Part shown: in pieces, positions 11,891 through 21,298 of the stretch | Layout of the letters: every line of letters begins with the position of its first letter | Numbering within the stretch: the stretch's first letter is position 1 | Assembly: GCA_013339895.1 (NCBI GenBank) | Contig: JABACO010000023.1 | Coordinates: 5,109,175-5,173,174 of the forward strand | Reading direction: 5' to 3' | Length of the DNA stretch: 64,000 nucleotides | Source of the DNA: Ephydatia muelleri | Taxonomy: Eukaryota > Porifera > Demospongiae > Spongillida > Spongillidae | Made by a program: the position numbers and the translations under genes | Notes under the pieces: model-generated | The model's database searches: none | Seen by the model: only the letters and a program-made list of their open reading frames with translations | Told to the model about the DNA's origin: nothing

Positions 11891-12112
11891 TAGAACAGGA
11901 CAAAATAGTTAGTGTTTGTGGTTTAGCCTCAAAACGAGGTAGTGAATGCATTGTAAAACATACTTTGCTGTAGATATTCAATGTAACTGGGACTTTCCTG
12001 AGTGCTGTATATAATCATCCACGCTGTTTATAATATCATTTTATTCATCAATCATGAGTTTACAAAATGTTAAACCGGTTTAACATTGCGTTTAACACAT
12101 TATGGTCAATCT
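11891..12112. other. Spacer; TTAAACCGGTTTAA palindrome
   Basis: No gene. A perfect 14-bp palindrome TTAAACCGGTTTAA lies near 12,070. It contains TTAA at both ends, as might be left by piggyBac-type activity, but no matching partner was identified. Confidence 0.3.
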
Positions 12113-12691
12113 ATGATTAAAGGACTTTTCACTGAACCTGTACCAGATGAGCTAAAAGCACTTGACGCTTTGAGTAAGCAGTTAATTCAGCGAGCAAAAG
12201 CTTTTCAGACAATCGTGCGGTTGGGTACATATTCTGGTAAAGTCCCATCTTATAATGCCCTCCAAGCATATAGAGGTACCATGGTTTTTCTGCCCTTACC
12301 ACTAAACAAAACATTGGAAACCTTATCTGAGATCCATGACATGGTTACTTTGCCTGACCCAGAACTGTTTCTAATTTTGAATGGTGTTCCAACTAAAAAT
12401 AAGGTTGTATGGCAGACATTGGTAGACATAAATGTCTTAAAATTAGCCATACATAAACTGAAAGTAATAAATTGGGTGTATAAAAATCATGACGATCAAT
12501 CGTTAGATCATGCAGCAAAGAAAGTGGTTTGCTTGAGACCAAACTTTGCTACATCTAACATTTCAAGTGCACCAAATTGGCTTGTACTGAAGTTTTATGA
12601 TTATTGGCATATTGCTAGTGCTCAGATTGCTGGAGATCAAGTACAATCATACAACTTACATAATTTTTTCCAGGATATATCATTACATTAA
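12113..12691 (+). pseudogene. Helitron polyprotein fragment (DUF6570 region)
   Basis: A 193-codon open stretch from the ATG at 12,113. The frame is open from 12,086. It contains LIQRAKAFQTIVRLGTYSGK, GTMVFLPLPL, LPDPELFLILNG and WQTLVDINVLK, which match the DUF6570 domain found N-terminal to the Rep/helicase region of metazoan Helitron-type proteins. It ends at a stop at 12,691 where related proteins continue into a GQFGEFHP-type Rep domain. That continuation is found at about 26,000 on the same strand. It has probably been split by insertions. Confidence 0.65.
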
Positions 12692-12794
12692 TTCTTATCT
12701 TTTGAAATGTTGTTATTATAGTGTTTAAGTTGGTGCCCTTGAAATTTCAGTGTCATGATATGATTTGGTGCAATTGAAATTTCAGAGGGTCACA

Positions 12795-12798
12795 GTAT
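12795..12798 (+). repeat. Target site duplication GTAT (left)
   Basis: GTAT precedes the left LTR and recurs at 17,802-17,805 after the right LTR, as expected of retroviral-type integration. Confidence 0.75.
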
Positions 12799-12910
12799 TG
12801 TAGCGCATGCGCTATAGCTCTTAGGATGGATATGCGCAGTGTTTACAAACTAAGTGTATTTAATGACGTGCTGTACGATCTAAAATGGATTAAGCTCTTG
12901 GATTGCTACA
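12799..12910 (+). repeat. 5' LTR
   Basis: 112 bp, unusually short, TGTAGC...GCTACA. It contains a perfect 14-bp palindrome TAGCGCATGCGCTA, similar to the NRF1 binding consensus and a plausible promoter element. Confidence 0.93.
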
Positions 12911-12911
12911 T

Positions 12912-12929
12912 TGGTGTCAGAAGTGGGAT
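12912..12929 (+). promoter_or_regulatory. Primer binding site (tRNA-Leu type)
   Basis: TGGTGTCAGAAGTGGGAT starts one base after the 5' LTR. It is complementary to the 3' end of animal leucine tRNAs (…CCCACTTCTGACA plus CCA), the primer also used by SURL-type gypsy elements. Confidence 0.75.
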
Positions 12930-12944
12930 CTGACCGAACGCTAC

Positions 12945-13781
12945 ATGGCCGAGCAGGAAGAGCGGAAGGCCATTCGGTTTAGCGCTAGACCGCCCGCTCG
13001 GTTTGCTAAGGGCGCTGATTTCAATCTCTGGGTTAAAAGGTTAGAACTGTACTTCAGGGAAGCGAAGATTCCGGACGTCAAGCGAGGAGAAGAGTTGGTA
13101 GCGCTGTTGGACGACGACGCCTTTCGGGTAGTGAGTCAGTCGGGTTTTGTTAGCGGCGACAGGGTGGAGTATGAGGAGGTGAAGAAATGTTTACAGGAGC
13201 AGTATGCGGCGAAAGGAGTCGAACTGGAATGGCAGCGCAAGCTGCACTCAGCCCACCAGGAAAGACCCGAGACCCTTTTAGAGTTTTCAGGGCGGTTGCG
13301 CATGCTGGCGGACAAAGCTTACCCTTCGTGGTCGGCGGAAAGACGACTTGAAATGGCGCGTGAGCAATTTATTCACGGTGTTATCTCTTCTTCTGTGCAG
13401 ATGAGGCTTTTGAGGAAGCAACCAGAGTCTTTGGAGGCTGCACTTGCTTTGGCTAGCCAGTGGGAGTCAGTAGAGCTGGCTCAACAAAGCCTACGCGGAG
13501 AGAAACAGGGGTCAGGTGCGAGTCTTGCCGTGTCAGGTGAACGGGACGTGGCACAAGGGGTATTGCAAGCTAATACGGTGGAAGAGTTGGCGTTACGAGT
13601 CCAACAGCTGTCACAGGACATTAGTAAGTTGTCAAGCCGGGAAGTCGGTGAGAAAAGGAGCACCCCGAGAAGGGTCCCTGTCTGTTGGAACTGCAAGCAA
13701 AAAGGGCACATACGGCGCAATTGTCCTCAGCGGAAGAACGGAGCGAATCTCCGAAGGAGATTGGGAAGGATAGGTCAGTGA
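12945..13781 (+). CDS. gag: Gypsy Gag, 278 aa
   Basis: The nucleocapsid/capsid precursor of the retrotransposon. The ATG at 12,945 (MAEQEERKAIRF) is the first after the primer site. The N-terminal two thirds are a retrotransposon capsid-like helical domain (FNLWVKRLELYF, LLEFSGRLRMLADKAYP). The C-terminus has one CCHC zinc knuckle, CWNCKQKGHIRRNC, for RNA binding, followed by a basic tail. The gene ends at a TGA at 13,779-13,781 and overlaps pol by about 97 nt. Pol lies in the -1 frame relative to gag, which suggests programmed -1 frameshifting; no canonical XXXYYYZ slippery heptamer was obvious. Confidence 0.9.
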   Translation: MAEQEERKAIRFSARPPARFAKGADFNLWVKRLELYFREAKIPDVKRGEELVALLDDDAFRVVSQSGFVSGDRVEYEEVKKCLQEQYAAKGVELEWQRKLHSAHQERPETLLEFSGRLRMLADKAYPSWSAERRLEMAREQFIHGVISSSVQMRLLRKQPESLEAALALASQWESVELAQQSLRGEKQGSGASLAVSGERDVAQGVLQANTVEELALRVQQLSQDISKLSSREVGEKRSTPRRVPVCWNCKQKGHIRRNCPQRKNGANLRRRLGRIGQ

Positions 13782-16700
13782 AGTATACATCGGCTGTGGC
13801 ATGTACGTTGATACTGCAGGGTAGGGTTGAGGGTCGTCCCACACGTATGCTAGTGGATACAGGATCATCTGTTACTCTTGTGCATGAAAAAGTGTGGAAT
13901 GACATTTCTCAAGACAGGAAACTCTCGACACCCCAATGTCCTGTTATGGCAGTTAATGGGGACTCGTTACGTCTATGTGGACAGATTGACCTTGCTCTTA
14001 CGGTAGGAAAGCATGTGAGAACTCATACTGTCCTTGTTGTGCGTGAAATGACGCAGGAGTGTTTATTGGGAACAGACTTTCTAGAACAATACGGGTGTGT
14101 TGTTGACCTGGGGAGAAGAACAATGATCATGTTAGGCGAGACAATACCCCTAGGCACCTTGTACGGGTCGGGTATGTCTACATGTCATGTGTTTGTTCAG
14201 GAGACAGCTGTCGTGCCACCTTATCACGAGATGCGATTGCAGGTTCAGTTGGAAGGTGCGAATACGGACGGGGACTATGTTGGTCTGTTCCAGCCAAAGG
14301 CGGAAATGTCTACTCAACACGGACTTCTATTTGCCTGTTCTCTATCTCCTGTCCACGATGGCAAAGCAGTAGTTCAGCTGGTGAACCCCTCTGCAATTCC
14401 TGTAACACTGCATTGCAAGGAGAAGGTTGGTCAGGTATCCCCATGGGATGGAAGAGAGGGAGCGAATATGGTTGAGCCTGCATTGGGCACACGACTTCCG
14501 GCTCGATCAACAGAGGCAATTGGTAAAGCAGTTGAGGAATTAATGGGTGACACATCGGGTTTGTCAAGGGAGGAGTGTGCTAAGTTGAAAGCAATTTTAC
14601 ATCATTTCTCAGATGTAATTTCTGTAGGTGACGGTGATTTAGGACGTACCAATGTCTTACGTCATACGATCAACTCAGGTGACACCCCCCCTGTTCGTCA
14701 GCCGGCGCGGAAGCTCCCGTTTCATCAACGAGACGTGGTACAGAAAATGATCCAGGGAATGCTTCAACAGGGGATAATAGAGCCGTCCGGAGGAGCATGG
14801 GCCTCACCTATTGTTCTGGTTAGGAAAAAGGATGGTTCATACAGATTTTGTGTGGATTTTCGTCGCCTGAATAGCATTACTAAAAAAGATGTGCACCCTC
14901 TTCCCAGGATTGATGATGCTTTGGACACTTTATCCGGCTCCAAGTGGTTTTCAACCTTAGATTTGGCAAGTGGCTACTGGCAGGTCGAAATGAATCCTGC
15001 GGACAAGGAGAAAACCGCGTTCATCACTCCGTTTGGTCTACATCAATTCCGAGTAATGCCGTTTGGGCTAACGAACGCTCCAAGCACGTTTCAGCGGTTA
15101 ATGAGTACGGTCTTGGCGGGACTCAGTTGGGTAACATGCTTGGTATACCTTGATGACATCATCATTTTTAGTCGAACGGTGGAAGATCACTGGCAGCGGC
15201 TTACAGAGGTGCTTCAGAGGCTTAAGGAGGCGGGGCTGAAAATCAAGCCTAGCAAATGTCATCTGCTTTGCAAGAGTGTGCGGTATCTCGGCTATGTAGT
15301 TTCAGAAAAGGGCATAGCTGCGGATGCTGACAAGATCAAGTGTGTCGAAAATTGGCCTACGCCCACTGACCGTGAAAGCTTGCGACAGTTTTTGGGGTTT
15401 GCCTCATATTATAGAAAATTCATTCGCAATTTTGCAGACATCGCTGCTCCTCTCCATGCATTAACAGAAAAATCCAAACCCTGGCACTGGACTGAACGAT
15501 GTGATAAGGCATTTGTGGCTTTAAAGGTTAAGTTAGCTTCGCCCCCTATTTTATCCTTCCCACAGTTTGACAGAACATTTGTGGTGGATGCTGACGCCAG
15601 TCAAGAGGGTGTTGGAGCAGTACTATCACACTTGGACGATGGGAGGGTGATCGCATATGCTAGTAGGGTGCTTACAAAAGCGGAATGCCAATATTGTGCA
15701 ACGAGACGTGAATTGTTGGCACTGGTGTGGTCGGTTCGTCAGTTTCGGGCTTACCTATGGGGGCGTAGGTTTGTTGTTCGCACCGACCACAGCGCGCTTC
15801 GTTGGTTACGTAGTTTTAAAGACCCCCAGGGCCAGGTGGCGAGGTGGCTAGAGATTCTAGCTGAATTTGATTTTGATGTTATTCATCGTCCAGGTCTTCG
15901 TCATGGCAATGCAGACGCTCTTTCAAGGATCCAGTGTAAGCAATGTGGTATGCACAATGGCAGTGTCACACCGTGTTTGTTCCACAATGCGTTTGGGGCC
16001 GGTAATAGTGGTGATTTGTGGTCTGGATCGGATGTGCATTCTGAGGCTGCCCTCTCCGTTGTGCCACTGGAGGACCCTAAGGAGATGCAGGGGTCTGATG
16101 CTGACCTTAAAAGAGTAATTTCCTGGATAGAAAACTCGTCTCCACCAGCTGCTTTGCCAAGTGAGGGCAGTTACACTCTGCAGACATTGTGGGCACAGTA
16201 TGAACACCTGGTAATTCGGGATGGGGTCTTGTTTAGACAGTGGGAAGATGTTCCAGGGAAGGGTTGCAATAAACATCTTCAGTTGGTAGTACCTCGGAGT
16301 TCGATAGGCTCTGTCTTGCAGCAACTTCACAGCTCTCCCAGTGGTGGTCATCTTGGAATATTCAAGACTTTGGAGAAAGTCCGTTCCCGGTTTTATTGGC
16401 CGGGTCAGCGTCATGACATCGAAGACTGGTGTCGATCTTGTGAATTGTGTGCGGCACGGAAGTCACCTCCACGGAGCAATCGTGCCCCAATGCAGCAGGT
16501 GTTGGCTGGTGGCCCATTCCAGCGTGTAGCCATGGACATACTGGGTCCTCTGCCACTCACAGATAGAGGGAACAAGTACATTCTAGTACTAGGGGATTAT
16601 TTTACAAAATGGGTTGAGTCTTTTCCAATACCTAACATGGAAGCAAAAACTATTGCTAACATGTTTGTGGGTCATTTTGTCAGCAGGTTTGGAGCCCCTG

Positions 16701-17605
16701 ATGTTCTGCACACCGATCAGGGGAGAAATTTTGAGTCTGCCCTGTTTAAGGAAGTGTGTTTGCTGTTGGGAGTTCACAAGACAAGGACTACACCTTATCA
16801 CCCACAATCTGATGGGTTGGTCGAACGCTTTAATCGTACTTTACTTGATCTGCTTAGCATTGCAGCCAGGGAGGATGAACAAAATTGGGACCTCTGTATT
16901 CCAACAGTGATGCTAGCCTATCGTACAAGTGTGCAGGAGTCCACTGGGTGTACGCCATATTTCCTCCTCTTTGGACGTGAGGCCAGACTGCCGGTGGATG
17001 TCATGTTTGGGTTGCCTCCTTCTGTTACACCCCAGCCGGTACATCAGTATAGCAAGGATTTGAGAGTTCGACTGAACATTGCGTATGAGAGGGTGCGAGA
17101 ACGGTTAGGGTGGCGGCAGTGTCGTCAGAAGATGATATATGACCGCAGACGGACGGGAAGGCCGTATGGGGTTGGTGAATGGGTTTGGTTGCATTGTCCT
17201 GCAGTGCCCAGGGGGAAGTCGGCTAAATTACACTCTTATTGGCAGGGCCCATATAAAGTTGTGAAAGTGTTTAGTAATGTGTTATACTTGATCCAACACA
17301 GGAACTCCACTCGCAAGAAAGTTGTTGTTCATTTTGACAGGTTAAAGGCGTGTGCAAGGGGAGGTACATTTGAGCAGGGGACAACCGCAACACGTGATGC
17401 AGCTGAGGAATCTCAACCTGACGTATCCGATGCTGAGGAATCCGAAGATGACAACTTGGTGATTGATCATCAGGAGGGTAATCTCGAGCCAGAGCAACAG
17501 GAAGTGGAGCCTCAGGATCATCAGCAGGAACAGCTGGAACAGGAAGTGGAGCCTCAGGATGATCAGCAGGAACAGCCGCCAGTGGAGACGTTGCCACCGC
17601 TCTGA
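13685..17605 (+). CDS. pol: Gypsy Pol: protease, RT, RNase H, integrase
   Basis: A single open frame of 1306 codons, counted from the frame opening at 13,685; translation presumably enters by frameshift from gag. Domains in order: aspartic protease with DTGSS near residue 58; reverse transcriptase with YLDD at about 488-491; RNase H (DADASQEGVGAVLS, TDHSALRWL); integrase zinc finger (H...H...CxxC before residue 950); catalytic core D951, D1011, E1047 with the classical D-35-E spacing and HTDQG; and a GPY-like C-terminal module (YWQGPYKVVKV). The last 60 residues are a Glu/Gln-rich tail with a repeated EVEPQD motif. There are no stops or frameshifts. It makes the DNA copy of the element and integrates it. 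Confidence 0.95.
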   Translation: MELQAKRAHTAQLSSAEERSESPKEIGKDRSVKYTSAVACTLILQGRVEGRPTRMLVDTGSSVTLVHEKVWNDISQDRKLSTPQCPVMAVNGDSLRLCGQIDLALTVGKHVRTHTVLVVREMTQECLLGTDFLEQYGCVVDLGRRTMIMLGETIPLGTLYGSGMSTCHVFVQETAVVPPYHEMRLQVQLEGANTDGDYVGLFQPKAEMSTQHGLLFACSLSPVHDGKAVVQLVNPSAIPVTLHCKEKVGQVSPWDGREGANMVEPALGTRLPARSTEAIGKAVEELMGDTSGLSREECAKLKAILHHFSDVISVGDGDLGRTNVLRHTINSGDTPPVRQPARKLPFHQRDVVQKMIQGMLQQGIIEPSGGAWASPIVLVRKKDGSYRFCVDFRRLNSITKKDVHPLPRIDDALDTLSGSKWFSTLDLASGYWQVEMNPADKEKTAFITPFGLHQFRVMPFGLTNAPSTFQRLMSTVLAGLSWVTCLVYLDDIIIFSRTVEDHWQRLTEVLQRLKEAGLKIKPSKCHLLCKSVRYLGYVVSEKGIAADADKIKCVENWPTPTDRESLRQFLGFASYYRKFIRNFADIAAPLHALTEKSKPWHWTERCDKAFVALKVKLASPPILSFPQFDRTFVVDADASQEGVGAVLSHLDDGRVIAYASRVLTKAECQYCATRRELLALVWSVRQFRAYLWGRRFVVRTDHSALRWLRSFKDPQGQVARWLEILAEFDFDVIHRPGLRHGNADALSRIQCKQCGMHNGSVTPCLFHNAFGAGNSGDLWSGSDVHSEAALSVVPLEDPKEMQGSDADLKRVISWIENSSPPAALPSEGSYTLQTLWAQYEHLVIRDGVLFRQWEDVPGKGCNKHLQLVVPRSSIGSVLQQLHSSPSGGHLGIFKTLEKVRSRFYWPGQRHDIEDWCRSCELCAARKSPPRSNRAPMQQVLAGGPFQRVAMDILGPLPLTDRGNKYILVLGDYFTKWVESFPIPNMEAKTIANMFVGHFVSRFGAPDVLHTDQGRNFESALFKEVCLLLGVHKTRTTPYHPQSDGLVERFNRTLLDLLSIAAREDEQNWDLCIPTVMLAYRTSVQESTGCTPYFLLFGREARLPVDVMFGLPPSVTPQPVHQYSKDLRVRLNIAYERVRERLGWRQCRQKMIYDRRRTGRPYGVGEWVWLHCPAVPRGKSAKLHSYWQGPYKVVKVFSNVLYLIQHRNSTRKKVVVHFDRLKACARGGTFEQGTTATRDAAEESQPDVSDAEESEDDNLVIDHQEGNLEPEQQEVEPQDHQQEQLEQEVEPQDDQQEQPPVETLPPL

Positions 17606-17673
17606 AAGTCGAAAAGACTGAGGAGTCGGCCGGACAGATTTGGAACAAACATTTTTGACTAGGGACAGATTCA

Positions 17674-17688
17674 CTAGGAGGGGGGATA
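17674..17688 (+). promoter_or_regulatory. Polypurine tract
   Basis: The purine run AGGAGGGGGGAT lies immediately before the 3' LTR, the standard position for plus-strand priming. Confidence 0.8.
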
Positions 17689-17689
17689 A

Positions 17690-17801
17690 TGTAGCGCATG
17701 CGCTATAGCTCTTAGGATGGACATGCGCAGTGTTTACAAACTAAGTGTATTTAATGACGTGCTGTACGATCTAAAATGGATTAAGCTCTTGGATTGCTAC
17801 A
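17690..17801 (+). repeat. 3' LTR
   Basis: Identical to the 5' LTR except C17722 in place of T12831. Followed by GTAT. Confidence 0.93.
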
Positions 17802-18010
17802 GTATGTACATTAACAAAAAAAATTGGTCTTTCTGAAATTGCTGATGGTATTTAGTGCATCAAATAATGTCAAAAACACCTCCCAATGTGTGCAGTGCTA
17901 CTTAAAATCCCTTGGCTTAAATAATTCCTATTTCCTGCTCCTGAAATTTCACTAAAGCATCACCATATTCAATTTTGTATCACAAGGGCAATTTTAAGCT
18001 GCACTGAACG
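17802..18010. other. Spacer right of the gypsy insertion
   Basis: No gene. Resumes the sequence interrupted at 12,798. It contains one TGAAATTTCA palindrome (17,942-17,951); two more lie at 12,740 and 12,775. Confidence 0.35.
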
Positions 18011-21000
18011 ATTCACCTACATGGGTTGGTGTTGTTTGTGAGAATGTAGTCGCCTTCAGATGTAAAGGAAGTAATTACTTCTTCATACAATTGTGCTTCA
18101 GTGCCTGAAAAAAAATTGCTTGTTTTGATTTTCATACAAGTTTTATCTGAAACAGCAACAACAAAAGGCTGTATGTCTGCAGTGAAAAGGGCATCTGAAG
18201 AACAATGATCATTTGTAACCATGGTGCTCTTCATGCAAAAATGTCATGCTTACCACTTGTAACTTGATCTTGTTTATAATATGCAATTTGTACAATGAAC
18301 TGTGATCCTTGAAGTCGTTCACATAGCTCACAGGCACGTTCAGGTGATACCTTAGTGATGACAATTGTATAGCAAGACAAATTTGCTGCAGTATTAATTG
18401 CCTTAATTCCACGCATGACTGTCATTGTCTAAATGAAAATAACATTGAGTAATATTGTACGCATGACAGGAGAATAACTTACGTCTTCTTTTTCCAACCC
18501 GTCTTTCACAAAAGTCAGAGCACATCCACCAAATGATCTTACATTTTTCTTAATGTCTTCAAAGCACAGCATGGTAATGGTCTGTGGAATTAAGATTGTT
18601 AGAGATGATCGGTCCTCAGACCTTACAGCTGCGGTTCTCGCATCGATTTCAGATGACTTTGTTCCAGCCAGTTTGGAACTGTATAAGACTTTCTTTATTG
18701 CAATTCAATTGGTACAAATTCACTTACTTTAGTGCCTTAGCACAATATTCGTTGAATGCAGCAGGTATAGGACAAAATTTCAGCTGAAGAAACAAGTCCC
18801 TGAGAACCTTTTCATCCGCGAAATGTTCGTACTGCTGCACAGTTTCGAGCCAATTTTCACAACCGACTCGAGACATAAAAGCTTCTTTGATTCTTTTCAT
18901 TTTTTTAAATGTGGAACACTCCGTATTCATTTTTTGGAGAGCGATTTCTCCATTGGCACACTTTTGCAGCATTTCTGTCATTTCGTCTTCACTTAAGCCA
19001 CGTAAACCACGAAAATTACTCCCTTTGCAGTCAGTTTTATTGCAGGACACTTTTCTTGGTTTTCTTGTCTTTACCCTTTTCACATCGCTGTACAACTGCT
19101 TGGTACAGTCTATAATTGTCGTTAGATAATGATGATAATGCATAAATCATGTTCTCGTCCAACTGCTTCTTCTATAATGAAATGAAATACACTACATTCA
19201 TGAAATGAAATGCATATCCCCCCCCCTCCCAAAAATAAAAAAACTGGGTACTTTATTTTTTTTTACAACAACTTAGTTACATTGAATCTCATAACCAGAA
19301 TAATCAAAAGCCCTCATTTTTAACGCAATGTAGATTTACCGTCATCATTAAAGTAGTTGCACATGATTCTCTCCATTTATTAGTCTTTTCTGGTGGTTCA
19401 TCACTAACTGATCTTCCTGCAATTGTGAATAACCTTAATCTGCACAGATGTACCTATGGGGGTAATGATAACCAGAGCTATGATATGCATGATATCAATC
19501 TCAACTCTCTTCTACCACAATCATTAATTTACTCCTTGCATGCATTGAAAAGTTAAGTGTATTTGCCAGTATACCTTATCTTGTGTGTTCATCTTGCTGG
19601 TAAATTCCGTAGCACGATTATGCCTATGAGCAAGATGCTGAGCTTGCTCAGCTGACAATCTTCCATACACGGAGACTCGGCGGGAGGAAAATGTTGGATC
19701 CTTTGCCAGTTCCTGATTTTCCTTGATGAGTTGCTGGAGAGCGATTCGTGAATGATTACCACCAATAGTATCATATGTGTATGCTTCGGGATGCTTCATG
19801 TCAAATTGCTCATCATCAGACAGCCTCACTGTAGCAACAATTGGGGCAACGTCGCATGTTCTGTTCTCTAGCATTTCGTGCTTAAGACACTCAATGAACT
19901 TTTCATCAGCCTTTCTCACCATGTACTCTTTGTCAGGTGATAAAAGACAAGTGGCTGGAATGTTAAAGCTCCCTGAATAGGTAGAAAAATAAGACGTTAT
20001 AAATAGTCTGGAATATGCTACAATCATAATAATGTATTATGATAGGTACATTATTATTTACATAAGCATACCTAGGAAGCATGATTCTATATCCTTGTAT
20101 TTTGCATCGTATTCAGCACATTGCGCTGAGGAGAATGAGCTCGATAAAGAGGAGGATGCTGGATGTGGAGACTCAGAAGTTCTTTGTCTCTTGAGTTCTG
20201 GTGCACCTTCAGGTAATGTATCTAGTGGAGGATCGTGCAGCAGCCTTAATAATGGAATCCTTCAAGACTATTCATGTATAATATATGGACATACTGTACC
20301 ATCACACCCCTCCCATCTACACACTGGTATCATCACACTCCACTCCTCCCACACACTGATAGCATCACACCACTCCTACCCACACACTAGTCACGTCACA
20401 CCACTCCTACCCACACCTTGGTAACATCGCACCCCTCCCACCCAAACACTGGTAACATCGCATCCCACACACTGGTAACATCACACCCCTCCCACGCCCC
20501 GGGCCCTGTTAGCCGCACCTCCCATAGGTATGGGGTACCCACTGTTAATAAATTATGTTGGTACTCCCCTTGTATCTAGAATTCCTGTATCTGTATCTGA
20601 TGTTTCCCACATTTTAACTCGAACGTCGTTTTTTTCATCATGTTTTGATGTTCTACCCCTTTTAAAGCTTGATCCTGGGCAATAAATGATATGGTAATGT
20701 ATTATCAGTAAACAAAGAGCGGTGCCTTACCATTTGCCGAATCGCGGTAGAAGTACCCATCAGACGTCAAATATGGCCTTACTGTTGTTTTCCATACATG
20801 CGTGAAGTGACATGCTGAGCCTGCTCTTTGAAACAACTCACAAAGCTCATTTGCTGACGCATTAAAATTGTTTGCGAACAAAGGTCTGGGACGGACGGTA
20901 TCTTTCACAGTTTGGAACTGTGGGAATGAAACAAAAGAACTACTGAATAACAAGCTACTACTGAACAATATTTTCCATACCAACAGATATGTTTTATCTG

Positions 21001-21154
21001 ATTTTGAGTGGTGGCGGACATCTGTAACGGGTCCGATGTACGGTCGCCTTCCATCCTTGTAGTTGCCTTCCGCTTTCATCTTTTCTTCTCCTTTCATCAA
21101 ATAAATTCTGCTGTCATCACCAACCTCCATATGCCATGATGTAGTAACAGCCAT
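18011..21154 (-). CDS. ParB/sulfiredoxin-like domain protein, multi-exon
   Basis: A spliced gene on minus. The ATG at 21,154 begins MAVTTSWHMEVGDDSRIYL. Exons I can place: 20,981-21,154; 20,731-20,917; one near 20,580-20,690; one near 20,070-20,205; 19,575-19,972; 19,340-19,416; 19,075-19,171; 18,728-19,022; more between 18,010 and 18,700. The 19,575-19,972 exon holds TIGGNHSRIALQQL, like the GxxR/N-H-S nucleotide-binding motif of the ParB/Srx fold. It is followed by RLSAEQAQHLAHRHNRATEF. The 18,262-18,424 part (TIVITKVSPERACELCERL) reads well. I cannot name the protein. It is head-to-head with the DUF7869 gene, 145 bp apart, suggesting co-regulation. A minisatellite lies in one intron. The 3' exon structure is uncertain. 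Confidence 0.55.
20298..20505. repeat. Degenerate minisatellite, about six units
   Basis: Repeats of roughly 33-38 bp built on CATCACACCCCTCCCA...CACACTGGTAA, inside an intron of the minus-strand ParB-like gene. Confidence 0.75.
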
Positions 21155-21298
21155 TACTCTCACACGCACAAAAAATAAAAGCTCGTGCAAAGAATGAGCA
21201 GCTGGTAGTACTTTTTGCTCATTTCACGCATGCGCATAACGCGCTTTGCATTACAGCTGGACTTGATAATGTAATACAGCAGCTAAGTGCACTGTACA
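21155..21298. promoter_or_regulatory. Divergent promoter of the ParB-like / DUF7869 pair
   Basis: 144 bp between two start codons pointing apart. It contains CGCATGCGCATAACGCGC near 21,230, an NRF1-like GC-rich palindromic site often seen in TATA-less animal promoters. A bidirectional promoter is inferred. Confidence 0.5.

Larger units (their letters stand above)
12799..17801 (+). mobile_element. Intact Ty3/gypsy LTR retrotransposon, 5.0 kb
   Basis: Two 112-bp LTRs (12,799-12,910 and 17,690-17,801) bounded by TGTAGC...GCTACA differ at one position (T12831 versus C17722). A tRNA-Leu-like primer site, gag, pol and a polypurine tract lie in order, and GTAT is duplicated at both ends. Both genes are open throughout, so this looks like a recent insertion. 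No envelope gene is present. It has inserted in sequence lying between the Helitron DUF6570 fragment and the ParB-like gene. Confidence 0.95.

Noticed and set aside
17271..17699. Minus-strand frames over the end of gypsy pol
   Set aside because: Antisense shadow of the Glu/Gln-rich pol tail and the pre-LTR region.
12799..17801. Possible envelope gene (errantivirus-like)
   Set aside because: Only about 70 bp separate the pol stop from the polypurine tract, so there is no room for env.
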